Source: Oscillospiraceae bacterium (GTDB lineage Bacteria > Bacillota > Clostridia > Oscillospirales > Oscillospiraceae). From it: DNA of 6,404 bases. The stretch's first letter is position 1. Every line of letters starts with the position of its first letter. Positions 1 to 5,516 of the stretch are shown one piece after another. The notes under the pieces were generated by a model, which saw only the letters and a list, made by a program, of their open reading frames with translations, was not told where the DNA came from and made no database searches. The stretch covers positions 1-6,404 of the forward strand of contig JAISDV010000097.1 in the NCBI GenBank assembly GCA_031264545.1, written 5' to 3'. The position numbers and the translations under genes are program-made.

Positions 1-245
1 AGCAAGCCAAGGCTCTGTGCAAGTTTTTTTGTCGGAATGGCATCAACGCGTTTCCCGCCAAGCGTAATTTCGCCTGAAGTCGGTTTCAGAAGCCGCGCCA
101 TCGCTTTTAACAGCGTTGATTTCCCGCAGGCATTCGCACCGATAAATATACTCACCTTTCCCTCGGGAATAGACAGGCTGACATTCTTCACGACCGGCGC
201 GCCGCCATAGCCGATCGTCGCGCCGTTAATCGCCAAACCCTTCAT
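1..245 (-). CDS. Iron-siderophore ABC transporter ATP-binding protein (partial, 3' end outside window)
   Basis: This is the N-terminal 81 residues of a FecE/FepC-type ATPase, which would hydrolyse ATP on the cytoplasmic face of the importer. The visible protein starts MKGLAINGATIGYGG. It has an aromatic A-loop residue (Y13) and a Walker A motif GANACGKST at residues 36-44. The following LLKAMARLLKPTSGEI stretch is typical of the family. The window ends just before the expected Q-loop, so the signature motif, Walker B and H-loop cannot be checked. The start is well supported: a strong Shine-Dalgarno AGGAGGGG (253-260) lies 7 nt upstream, and the ATG shares one base with the stop of the preceding permease (TAATG). 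It is the fourth gene of the importer operon. The family is certain; the substrate is inferred from the neighbours. Confidence 0.93.
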   Translation of the reverse strand, partial: MKGLAINGATIGYGGAPVVKNVSLSIPEGKVSIFIGANACGKSTLLKAMARLLKPTSGEITLGGKRVDAIPTKKLAQSLGL

Positions 246-1273
246 TAAATCGCCCCTCCTTTGACATTTTGCCTGATCAGAAGAAACACCAGATAAGGCG
301 CTCCCAGAATGCCCGTGATCGCTCCGACCGGAAAGCGCGTATCAAACGCAAGCTGTCCGATCAGGTCGGCTGCGAGAACCAGGGCTGCGCCCACAAGCGC
401 AGAGGGCAGGGCGGCGGCCCGGCCTTCGCCCGTCAGCCGCGCCGCAATCGGTCCGGACAGGAAAGCAACGAATGAAATCGGTCCCGTAACGCTCGTTGCG
501 AAGGCAGACAGCCCAACCGCCGCAACGGTGAGCAGCAGGCGCGTTTGCTTGACGTTTACGCCCAGCGCCGCCGCCATGTCATCTCCGAGCGCAAACATCC
601 GGACACGGGGGGAGAGAAAAAGGACAGCGCCCCCGAGCAGCAATACAGCCGCCGCCAAGGGCGGAAGCTCCGCCAGCTTCGTGCCGTTGAGGCTCCCTGA
701 CAGCCAGCGCATCGCAACCGGCACGTCGTATTGGGACGCGCGAACCAATATGTATGAAATCACGGCCTGCAGCATGGCCCCGATCCCGATCCCGATAAGG
801 ATCAGCCGCCCGCCGCCGAACGACCCGCCGCCGGACAGCATGTAAATGATGACGGCAACAATCAGGCCAAATGTCACAGCCGCGGCTGAAACCCCTGCGC
901 CGCTCATTCTCAGAATGAGCATACAGAAAACCGCCGCCGCGCCGGCGCCGCCGGTCACGCCTATAATATCCGGGCTTGCGAGCGAGTTCCGAAGCATGGA
1001 TTGAAAAGCCGAGCCGGATATGCCGAACGCGATCCCCGCCAGCACGCCTGAAAGCATTCGCGGAAGCCTGAGCGTCATAACGGCAAAGGCCGCGCCCCTG
1101 ACCTGCTCGCCGCGCAAAGCCCGGATCACGTCCGAAAGGGGGTAGATGACGCTCCCCATAACCAGCATAAGCGCCGCCAGCGCAATAATCGCCATAGCGA
1201 GCGCCAGGCATACCGCGTTTCTCCGCGCCGCCTGCCGTCTGTGCTGCGCGATGATTCTGTTTGCAGTCGTCAT
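245..1273 (-). CDS. Iron-siderophore ABC transporter permease 2 (FecCD family, FepG-like)
   Basis: This 342-residue integral membrane protein is one half of the permease channel, with the usual FecCD/BtuC length. The N-terminus is basic and the first membrane helix is near residues 21-42. Family motifs are visible in order: LRLPRMLSGVLAG (68-80), RNSLASPDIIG (95-105, with Ser where many relatives have Pro in RNPLA), WLSGSL (190-195), ALGDDMAAALG (228-238), GPISFVAFLSGPIAARL (264-280) and FPVGAITGILGAPYL (314-328). The SGPIAARL form, instead of the PHIVR form of the partner, resembles the FepG-type subunit, so a FepD/FepG-like heterodimer is inferred. The start overlaps the upstream permease stop as ATGA (1270-1273). 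A Shine-Dalgarno-like AAAGG lies about 10 nt upstream. Translational coupling is likely. Confidence 0.95.
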   Translation of the reverse strand: MTTANRIIAQHRRQAARRNAVCLALAMAIIALAALMLVMGSVIYPLSDVIRALRGEQVRGAAFAVMTLRLPRMLSGVLAGIAFGISGSAFQSMLRNSLASPDIIGVTGGAGAAAVFCMLILRMSGAGVSAAAVTFGLIVAVIIYMLSGGGSFGGGRLILIGIGIGAMLQAVISYILVRASQYDVPVAMRWLSGSLNGTKLAELPPLAAAVLLLGGAVLFLSPRVRMFALGDDMAAALGVNVKQTRLLLTVAAVGLSAFATSVTGPISFVAFLSGPIAARLTGEGRAAALPSALVGAALVLAADLIGQLAFDTRFPVGAITGILGAPYLVFLLIRQNVKGGAI

Positions 1274-2277
1274 AACGCACGCACCTTTGACCGGACGGCA
1301 ATAAAAACGAGAATCGGCGCGCCGACAAACGCGGAGACCAGCCCGGCTTCAATTTCTCCGGGACTCCCGATGACCCGTCCGGCCGTGTCGGCAAGCAGCA
1401 GGACACTTGCGCCGGCGACCGCCGACAGCGGCAGCACATACCGTAAATCCGGGCCGGCGATAAGCCGGACGATATGCGGCGCGACGAGCCCTATAAATCC
1501 GATCGGGCCGGCAAGCGCGGTCGTCGCACCGCAAAGCAAAACGCCGGCGACGGCGCCCAGCAGGCGCGTCCGCGCGGTTTTTACACCCAGGCCGGCGGCG
1601 GCGTCATCACCGAGAGCGAGCGCGTTGAGCGAGCCGACGGCGCATATGCCAAGCGCTGCGCCGATCACGATCAGCGGCGCGATCGACGCTATCCCGCCGA
1701 ACGTCGCGCCGCCGATCCCGCCGGACTGCCAGAAGCGAAACGCATCCATACTGGTCGAACGCGGCAACAGGATGAGGCTCACGAGGGAAGACAAAGCCGC
1801 GCTTGTCGCGGTACCCGCGAGCGCAAGCTTTACAGGCGTGGCGCCGCCGTACCCGAGGGAGCCCACGGCATAGACAAAAACCGCGGTGACCGATGCCCCG
1901 AGAAGCGCGAAAGCCATATATTGGACCAGCGATCCGATACCGAAAAAAGCGATCCCCACAACGATCGCCAGCGCCGCGCCCGTGTTCACGCCCAGGATGC
2001 CGGGATCGGCCAGCGGATTGCGCGTGACGGCCTGCATCAGCGTTCCCGACATAGCGAGAGCACATCCCGCGACCAGCCCGAAGACCGTTCGCGGAATGCG
2101 CTGATGTACAACCAGCTCCCCCATAGTAAATCCGGCATTTTTGGTGACGCCGCCGATGATTTCGGCAAGCGTGACCTGCCGGGATCCAAGCGAGAGCGAC
2201 AGTGCGGCGCAGATGAGAAGGAGGCCGGCGCACGCAATAAATACCAGGCAGCGCCGGCCGTGATTCCATGAGCTCAT
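1270..2277 (-). CDS. Iron-siderophore ABC transporter permease 1 (FecCD family, FepD-like)
   Basis: This 335-residue multi-span membrane permease pairs with the next gene product to form the substrate channel. The first membrane helix is near residues 10-30. Conserved FecCD segments are QRIPRTVFGLVAG (59-71), RNPLADPGILG (86-96), ALGDDAAAGLG (221-231), GFIGLVAPHIVR (260-271) and LLLADTAGR (293-301). The PHIVR segment is the classic form that contacts the ATPase region in this family. One oddity is near residues 306-313: the sequence reads PGEIEAGL where relatives usually have PxE(L/I)PVG, so the conserved proline is replaced. The ATG overlaps the binding-protein stop (ATGA, 2274-2277). No strong Shine-Dalgarno precedes it, which suggests coupled re-initiation. 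Substrate chemistry (catecholate, hydroxamate, heme or cobalamin) cannot be decided from the permease. Confidence 0.95.
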   Translation of the reverse strand: MSSWNHGRRCLVFIACAGLLLICAALSLSLGSRQVTLAEIIGGVTKNAGFTMGELVVHQRIPRTVFGLVAGCALAMSGTLMQAVTRNPLADPGILGVNTGAALAIVVGIAFFGIGSLVQYMAFALLGASVTAVFVYAVGSLGYGGATPVKLALAGTATSAALSSLVSLILLPRSTSMDAFRFWQSGGIGGATFGGIASIAPLIVIGAALGICAVGSLNALALGDDAAAGLGVKTARTRLLGAVAGVLLCGATTALAGPIGFIGLVAPHIVRLIAGPDLRYVLPLSAVAGASVLLLADTAGRVIGSPGEIEAGLVSAFVGAPILVFIAVRSKVRAL

Positions 2278-3344
2278 TTGACGTTCTCAGCCGCTTTTGC
2301 GATGACCGCTACGTATTCATCAATGGTATAAGGGATCGAAAGGGCGCTCGGCGTCTGCGCCGCCGCCAGGGGGCTCTCGCTGAAAGTGACGATCGCGCCG
2401 TTTTTGACGGCGGGAATCGACCCGATCAGTGGATTGGCCTGAAGCGCAGCAAGCAGGTCGCTGCCGTCGCCCGAGGCCCATGTCAGCAGAATGTCGATGT
2501 CCGTCAGCTTGTCCGCGTTTTCCGCCGATACCTGCAGGTAGAAGGTTTCGGCGCCCTCCGCAAGTTTTTTTACGCTCGGCGCGACGCCGAGTCCCAGGTC
2601 CTCAAGGAAAGCGGCGCGCGGGTCGCCGGACGTGTATATGGAAATGGTGGACAAGTCCGTCGGATCGAAGTATACAAACGCCGCCGTTTTGCCATTAAGC
2701 CGGGGGTATTTCGCGACGGTCGAAGCAATCAAGGCGTCCAGCTCCGCCACCAATTCCTCGCCCTCGGCTTCAAATCCCATGGCCCTCGCGTTGATTGTCA
2801 CCTGGTCGCGCCATAGGGTCTGCCAGGGGTTTTGGGGATATGCGACCACCGGGGCGATCGCCGAAAGCGTGTCGTAATCCTCCTGCGTGAGCCCCGAGTA
2901 CGCTGCCAAAATCACATCCGGAGCGGCTTCGTTGATCGCTTCAAAATCCAGTCCGTCCGTGTCGTTGAACACGACAGTCGTGCCGGTGCCGCCCAACTCG
3001 GCTATTTTTTCTTTCGTCCATGGCAAAAGATTTCCCCCATCGGTAACGCCGTAATTCGATTCCGAGATTCCCACGGGCAAAATCCCAAGTGCAAGCGGCG
3101 TGTCCTGATTGCCCCACGAAATCGTTACAACGCGCTCGGGCCTGCTTTCTATGACCGTCGTCCCAAACGCGTGCTCAATCGTCACGGGTGTCCATGCTGC
3201 CCCGGCGTCCGGTTCGCCGGATGCGCTAAGGTTCGGCGTGTCGGTATCGGCCGGCGTGTTTGGCGCTGATGCGCATGCGGTCAATCCCACGCTTACGAGC
3301 AACGCGAGAATGAGCAACAAAACGGTCTGAAAAGGTTTACGCAT
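2274..3344 (-). CDS. Iron-siderophore ABC transporter substrate-binding lipoprotein
   Basis: This is a class III (FhuD/FepB/BtuF-type, Peripla_BP_2) binding protein, anchored outside the membrane to capture the ferric-siderophore. From the chosen start it has 356 residues. A basic MRK n-region and a Leu-rich core lead to a lipobox LTAC with the lipidated cysteine at residue 24. A Ser/Pro/Asp-rich linker follows. The mature part contains TIEHAFGTTVIESRPERVV (about 55-73), WGNQDTPLALGILPVGI, and PDVILA (142-147), the usual layout of this fold. The WGNQD form resembles FepB/DesE-like binders, but the ligand is inferred. An in-frame ATG at 3353 would give 359 residues. I prefer 3344 because GGAAGG (3354-3359) touches the ATG at 3353 with no spacing but sits 9 nt from the ATG at 3344. 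It is the first gene of the operon. Confidence 0.93.
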   Translation of the reverse strand: MRKPFQTVLLLILALLVSVGLTACASAPNTPADTDTPNLSASGEPDAGAAWTPVTIEHAFGTTVIESRPERVVTISWGNQDTPLALGILPVGISESNYGVTDGGNLLPWTKEKIAELGGTGTTVVFNDTDGLDFEAINEAAPDVILAAYSGLTQEDYDTLSAIAPVVAYPQNPWQTLWRDQVTINARAMGFEAEGEELVAELDALIASTVAKYPRLNGKTAAFVYFDPTDLSTISIYTSGDPRAAFLEDLGLGVAPSVKKLAEGAETFYLQVSAENADKLTDIDILLTWASGDGSDLLAALQANPLIGSIPAVKNGAIVTFSESPLAAAQTPSALSIPYTIDEYVAVIAKAAENVK

Positions 3345-3376
3345 TTTATTCATCCTTCCATCTATATAACATTTTA

Positions 3377-3392
3377 GTTAGCAAACACTAAC
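3377..3392. promoter_or_regulatory. Putative operator, copy 1 (GTTAG-N6-CTAAC dyad)
   Basis: The sequence GTTAGCAAACACTAAC is a perfect 5-bp inverted repeat with a 6-bp centre. It lies in the 5' untranslated region of the siderophore operon, about 35-50 nt after the predicted transcription start. A second copy of the core is 33 bp away. Placement before an iron-uptake operon suggests a metal-sensing repressor site, of DtxR/IdeR or Fur type. The arrangement does not match the standard 19-bp IdeR or Fur boxes base for base, so the regulator is unknown. Confidence 0.55.
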
Positions 3393-3410
3393 CTGCGCTT
3401 CAAAAAACGG

Positions 3411-3424
3411 TTAGCGTCAACTAA
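3411..3424. promoter_or_regulatory. Putative operator, copy 2 (TTAG-N6-CTAA dyad)
   Basis: TTAGCGTCAACTAA repeats the core of copy 1 with the same 6-bp spacer. Both fit TTAGC-N4-ACTAA on the plus strand, or TTAGT-N4-GCTAA on the transcribed strand. It covers roughly +3 to +16 of the predicted transcript, where a bound repressor would block promoter clearance. The 33-bp offset from copy 1 is about three helical turns, putting both sites on nearly the same DNA face. Confidence 0.55.
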
Positions 3425-3433
3425 TCCAAGAGC

Positions 3434-3462
3434 ATTATAAGGTACGCGCGCAAAATTGTCAA
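3434..3462 (-). promoter_or_regulatory. Sigma-A promoter of the siderophore importer operon
   Basis: Reading the minus strand, TTGACA (3457-3462) and TATAAT (3434-3439) are both perfect consensus hexamers with a 17-bp spacer. The predicted start is near 3427, leaving an 80-nt leader before the ATG at 3344. Such a strong promoter normally needs repression, which fits the two dyads immediately downstream. Confidence 0.88.
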
Positions 3463-3499
3463 TAGCCGCAGCAAAGTTGCGATTTTCGGGACATTATCT

Positions 3500-3528
3500 G
3501 CGACAGCCGTTATTCCTGCTGTTATATT
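3500..3528 (+). promoter_or_regulatory. Possible extended -10 promoter for the coat-protein pair
   Basis: GCGACA (3500-3505, four of six match TTGACA) and TATATT (3523-3528, five of six match TATAAT) are separated by 17 bp. A TGT (3520-3522) directly before the -10 makes an extended -10. The start would be near 3535, about 60 nt before the ATG at 3596. A sporulation sigma factor would be expected for coat genes, but I found no convincing sigma-E, G or K pair here. Confidence 0.4.
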
Positions 3529-3595
3529 GAAGCGACGTATTTTTTTAAGTTTATGGAAAATAATAATACAAGCCTAATGAAAGGAGGCGCTTCTT

Positions 3596-3781
3596 ATGTC
3601 TCAGCTTAACCAGATGGAGCTGCAAAACCTTCGCCATCTGATCGGTGCGAATGAGACCGCCTATCAGAAGATGCAGTCTTACGCGCAGCAAGCCAGCGAT
3701 CCCCAGGTGCGATCCTATTTCGAAAGGTCCGCGCAGAGCGCAATGAGCACAAAACAAAAATTACTGTCATTCCTGGGTTAA
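3596..3781 (+). CDS. Small helical protein upstream of CotF-like gene, probable spore-coat component
   Basis: The product is 61 residues, polar and predicted helical: an N-terminal MSQLNQMELQNLRHLIGA helix, then YQKMQSYAQQASDPQVRSYF and a C-terminal helix ending KQKLLSFLG. There is no signal peptide or membrane segment. Small proteins of this pattern are commonly found next to CotF-family genes in Clostridia, and the immediate neighbour is such a gene. The coat role is inferred mainly from that pairing. The start is well supported by AAGGAGG (3581-3587), 8 nt upstream of the ATG. The next gene follows 12 bases after the stop with its own ribosome binding site, so the two form an operon. The fold is probably a small helical bundle, and no catalytic residues are evident. 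Confidence 0.82.
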   Translation: MSQLNQMELQNLRHLIGANETAYQKMQSYAQQASDPQVRSYFERSAQSAMSTKQKLLSFLG

Positions 3782-3793
3782 GGAGGAAAACAC

Positions 3794-4039
3794 ATGTTGC
3801 AGGAAAAAGCAATGGTCAATGACGCACTGTCGGCTGTAAAAAGCGATCTGACCTTCTACACCAGCACTATTTCGGAATGCGCGAACCAGAATCTGAGGTC
3901 AACGATTCAGCAGATTCGGAATAGCTGCGAGACCTCTCAGTATGAGCTTTTTACTATAGCACAATCCAAAGGATATTATATGCCTGCGGCACAGGCAAGC
4001 GATCCGGAGGTTCAGCAGGTAAAGTCACAGCTCCAGTAA
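3794..4039 (+). CDS. CotF-like spore coat protein
   Basis: This 81-residue protein resembles the Coat_F family: MVNDALSAVKSDLTFYTSTI, then SECANQNLR, a long polar helix QQIRNSCETSQYELFTIAQ, and the family-typical KGYYMPAA segment before a QVKSQLQ end. It is shorter than Bacillus CotF and matches the single-domain form common in Clostridia. It is expected to be deposited in the spore coat rather than act as an enzyme. AGGAGG (3781-3786), overlapping the previous stop, lies 7 nt before the ATG. The protein shares the short motif QASDP(Q/E)V with its upstream partner, in a different place in the chain. Two cysteines (in SECANQ and NSCETS) could allow cross-linking, which is inference only. Confidence 0.87.
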   Translation: MLQEKAMVNDALSAVKSDLTFYTSTISECANQNLRSTIQQIRNSCETSQYELFTIAQSKGYYMPAAQASDPEVQQVKSQLQ

Positions 4040-4052
4040 ATCATGCCCGGCT

Positions 4053-4087
4053 GCGTGAGAGCGGCGGGCAAGCCCGGGCTCTCACGC
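4053..4087 (+). terminator. Strong hairpin after the coat genes, no T-tract
   Basis: GCGTGAGAGC (4053-4062) pairs perfectly with GCTCTCACGC (4078-4087), and the inside can extend with CGGGC/GCCCG. It begins 13 bases after the CotF-like stop. No run of T follows, so it may protect the mRNA 3' end or act with the next hairpin rather than terminate by itself. Confidence 0.45.
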
Positions 4088-4138
4088 CGACACCGATTGC
4101 GCATTCCCCGGCGCGCGCCAAGCGCACCGCAACGAAAA

Positions 4139-4173
4139 GCAGCCCCTCCCGGAAATTTACCGGGAAGGGCTGC
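4139..4173 (+). terminator. Probable intrinsic terminator between coat genes and deacetylase
   Basis: A 14-bp GC-rich stem with one mismatch (left arm 4139-4152, right arm 4160-4173) encloses the loop AAATTTA. On the plus strand it is followed by CGATTTCGGCATTTATT, which is T-rich but interrupted. On the minus strand the flank reads TTTTCG. It may work in both directions. It lies only 37 bases before the deacetylase start, leaving little room for a separate promoter. Confidence 0.55.
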
Positions 4174-4210
4174 CGATTTCGGCATTTATTATGCTATGGA
4201 AAGTGACAGC

Positions 4211-5092
4211 ATGTTTTATATTTACGGAAAGAAAAAACAGTCCGTGAAAAGCACGGTCCGCAAGGCTGCCGTATTATCCGCGGCAGGCCTGTTCTCTCTG
4301 TTTTTCCCGGTACTGCGGGCTTTGCCGGCCGCGGCGGCCGCCTATGACGCGGAGGACGTGTCCGTGCCGATCATTATGTATCACAGCGTGCTTAATCATC
4401 CCCCGCAAGCCGGTGACTACGTTGTTTCAACAAAGACGTTCAAGGAAGATATGGCGTACCTGAAGCGCAATGGGTACAGCGCCGTTTTTGTTGCGGAGCT
4501 GATCGCTTACGTCTATGACGGCACACCGCTTCCGGAAAAGCCGGTCGTGATCACGCTTGACGACGGCTTTCTGAACAACCTCACTTACGTGCTGCCAATT
4601 CTTGAAGAAACCGGCATGAAAGCGACGATTTCCGTGGTCGGAAGCTATACCGAGCGCTTCAGCAAGACCGGCGACCCAAATATCAATTATGCGTACCTGA
4701 CCTGGGCCGACATTAAGGCGCTCCAGGCCTCCGGACATATTGAAATCGGCAATCATTCATACGATCTGCATGACCAGGACTTAGGCGCGCTGAAAAAAAG
4801 CGGTGAGACCGTCCGGGCATACCAGGAGCGGCTCATGGCGGACATCGGAAAGCTCCAGTCTGAGCTGGAGGCGAACACGGGAATTCTTCCAAAGGTCTTC
4901 GCCTATCCTTTCGGACTGGTGAGCGAAGAGGCGCCGGCAGCGCTTAAGGCGCTCGGATTCAAAGCGGCGCTGAACTGTTACGAAAAGGTAAACCGCATCG
5001 GAGCCGACCCGGAAGCGCTCTATCGTCTGGGCAGATTCAACCGTTCCGGCCGGCTTTCAACAGAAGCGTTCATGAACAGGCTGTTTGGATAG
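4211..5092 (+). CDS. Secreted polysaccharide deacetylase (NodB/CE4 family)
   Basis: This is a 293-residue extracellular deacetylase of the NodB homology family, expected to remove acetyl groups from a cell-wall or exported polysaccharide. The N-terminus has a Lys/Arg-rich region (KKKQSVKSTVRK), a hydrophobic core (about 19-44) and an AAAA-AYDAED end suited to signal peptidase; it could also stay as an anchor. Motifs in order are VPIIMYHSV (52-60), the metal/acid motif TLDDGF (115-120, catalytic Asp pair 117-118), a metal-binding NHSYDLH (181-187, His182 and His187) and AYPFG (231-235). The spacing HxxxxH differs from the textbook HxxxH. The ATG at 4211 is chosen because GGAAAGTGA precedes it and the signal sequence starts there. 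An in-frame ATG at 4196 lacks a binding site, and one at 4043 would place the terminator hairpin inside the gene. The exact substrate is unknown. Confidence 0.9.
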   Translation: MFYIYGKKKQSVKSTVRKAAVLSAAGLFSLFFPVLRALPAAAAAYDAEDVSVPIIMYHSVLNHPPQAGDYVVSTKTFKEDMAYLKRNGYSAVFVAELIAYVYDGTPLPEKPVVITLDDGFLNNLTYVLPILEETGMKATISVVGSYTERFSKTGDPNINYAYLTWADIKALQASGHIEIGNHSYDLHDQDLGALKKSGETVRAYQERLMADIGKLQSELEANTGILPKVFAYPFGLVSEEAPAALKALGFKAALNCYEKVNRIGADPEALYRLGRFNRSGRLSTEAFMNRLFG

Positions 5093-5106
5093 AACACCCG
5101 GATCCA

Positions 5107-5162
5107 GAGCAGGCGCCAGCGGGGACACCTGCTCGGAAGTTTCGCCAGGCTTTGCCTGTTTT
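5107..5162 (+). terminator. Weak tandem hairpins after the deacetylase
   Basis: GAGCAGG (5107-5113) pairs with CCTGCTC (5128-5134) across a 14-base loop. A second small hairpin CAGGC-TTT-GCCTG (5146-5158) is followed directly by TTTT (5159-5162). The second is a short terminator candidate 54 bases after the stop. The stems are short, so confidence is modest. Confidence 0.4.
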
Positions 5163-5441
5163 CCGCCGCGGCGATTTAGCTTTGTAAATATTGCTGGTGT
5201 TTCTCAGGCTTGCACCCGACTGCGCCCTGCCATCATATCTGCAAATATCGCCGCACCGCCGACCTTAAATTCTTAATGCCTTTTATCGAAGATTCGTATC
5301 AATGCTTGGCGCTTTCATATTCATTCCGGCGTTTTTTGCTCTTAGTGCATTTTAAGGGATGAAATTCCTGAAAAAACCAAACTGAATTAAGCGTGAATTA
5401 AGCCGCTTTATCGAACTGGCGAAATACGCCCTCGATTGGCG
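5163..5441. other. Intergenic stretch without a recognised gene
   Basis: I see no supported gene in this part of the gap between the deacetylase and the propeller gene. Short open frames exist on both strands but have no ribosome binding site or recognisable domain. The left third is GC-rich and ORF-like, and the right part is AT-rich and looks regulatory, with a 10-bp direct repeat at 5383-5403. A decayed gene remnant is possible but unproven. Confidence 0.5.
5383..5403. repeat. Tandem direct repeat TGAATTAAGC, 11-bp period
   Basis: TGAATTAAGC occurs at 5383-5392 and again at 5394-5403, separated by one base. The 11-bp period is about one helical turn, and the pair ends 38 bp before the -35 hexamer of the next promoter. 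This is a plausible activator position, but no known regulator motif is recognised. Confidence 0.6.
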
Positions 5442-5470
5442 TTGTATTGGATGAGGGGTGGTAGTATAAT
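5442..5470 (+). promoter_or_regulatory. Sigma-A promoter of the RCC1-like gene
   Basis: TTGTAT (5442-5447, weak -35) and a perfect TATAAT (5465-5470) are separated by 17 bp. The predicted start near 5477 leaves a leader of about 40 nt before the ATG at 5517. The weak -35 with an upstream direct repeat is compatible with activated transcription. Confidence 0.65.
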
Positions 5471-5516
5471 AAGTACATGTGCAGTGTATTTATATTTACT
5501 GAGGGGGGAGTTAAGA

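Noticed and set aside
309..3269. Long open frames antisense or out of frame to the importer genes
   Set aside because: They are shadows of GC-rich coding sequence: low-complexity Arg/Ala/Pro-rich products, no ribosome binding sites, and the overlapping frames have clear family motifs.
3377..3424. Classical Fur box or 19-bp IdeR box
   Set aside because: The dyads have TTAG-N6-CTAA symmetry; neither the Fur hexamer arrangement nor the overlapping TTAGG/CCTAA layout of IdeR is matched. Only a generic operator is claimed.
3345..3427. Riboswitch in the importer leader
   Set aside because: The predicted leader is only about 80 nt, contains two operator-like dyads, and no known riboswitch core was recognised.
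4043..4210. Upstream extension of the deacetylase to an ATG at 4043
   Set aside because: It would translate through both hairpins, has no binding site, and would add an Arg/Pro-rich segment before a normal signal peptide.
5085..5276. A 63-residue plus-strand frame overlapping the deacetylase end
   Set aside because: No ribosome binding site or recognisable domain, and it overlaps the end of a certain gene.
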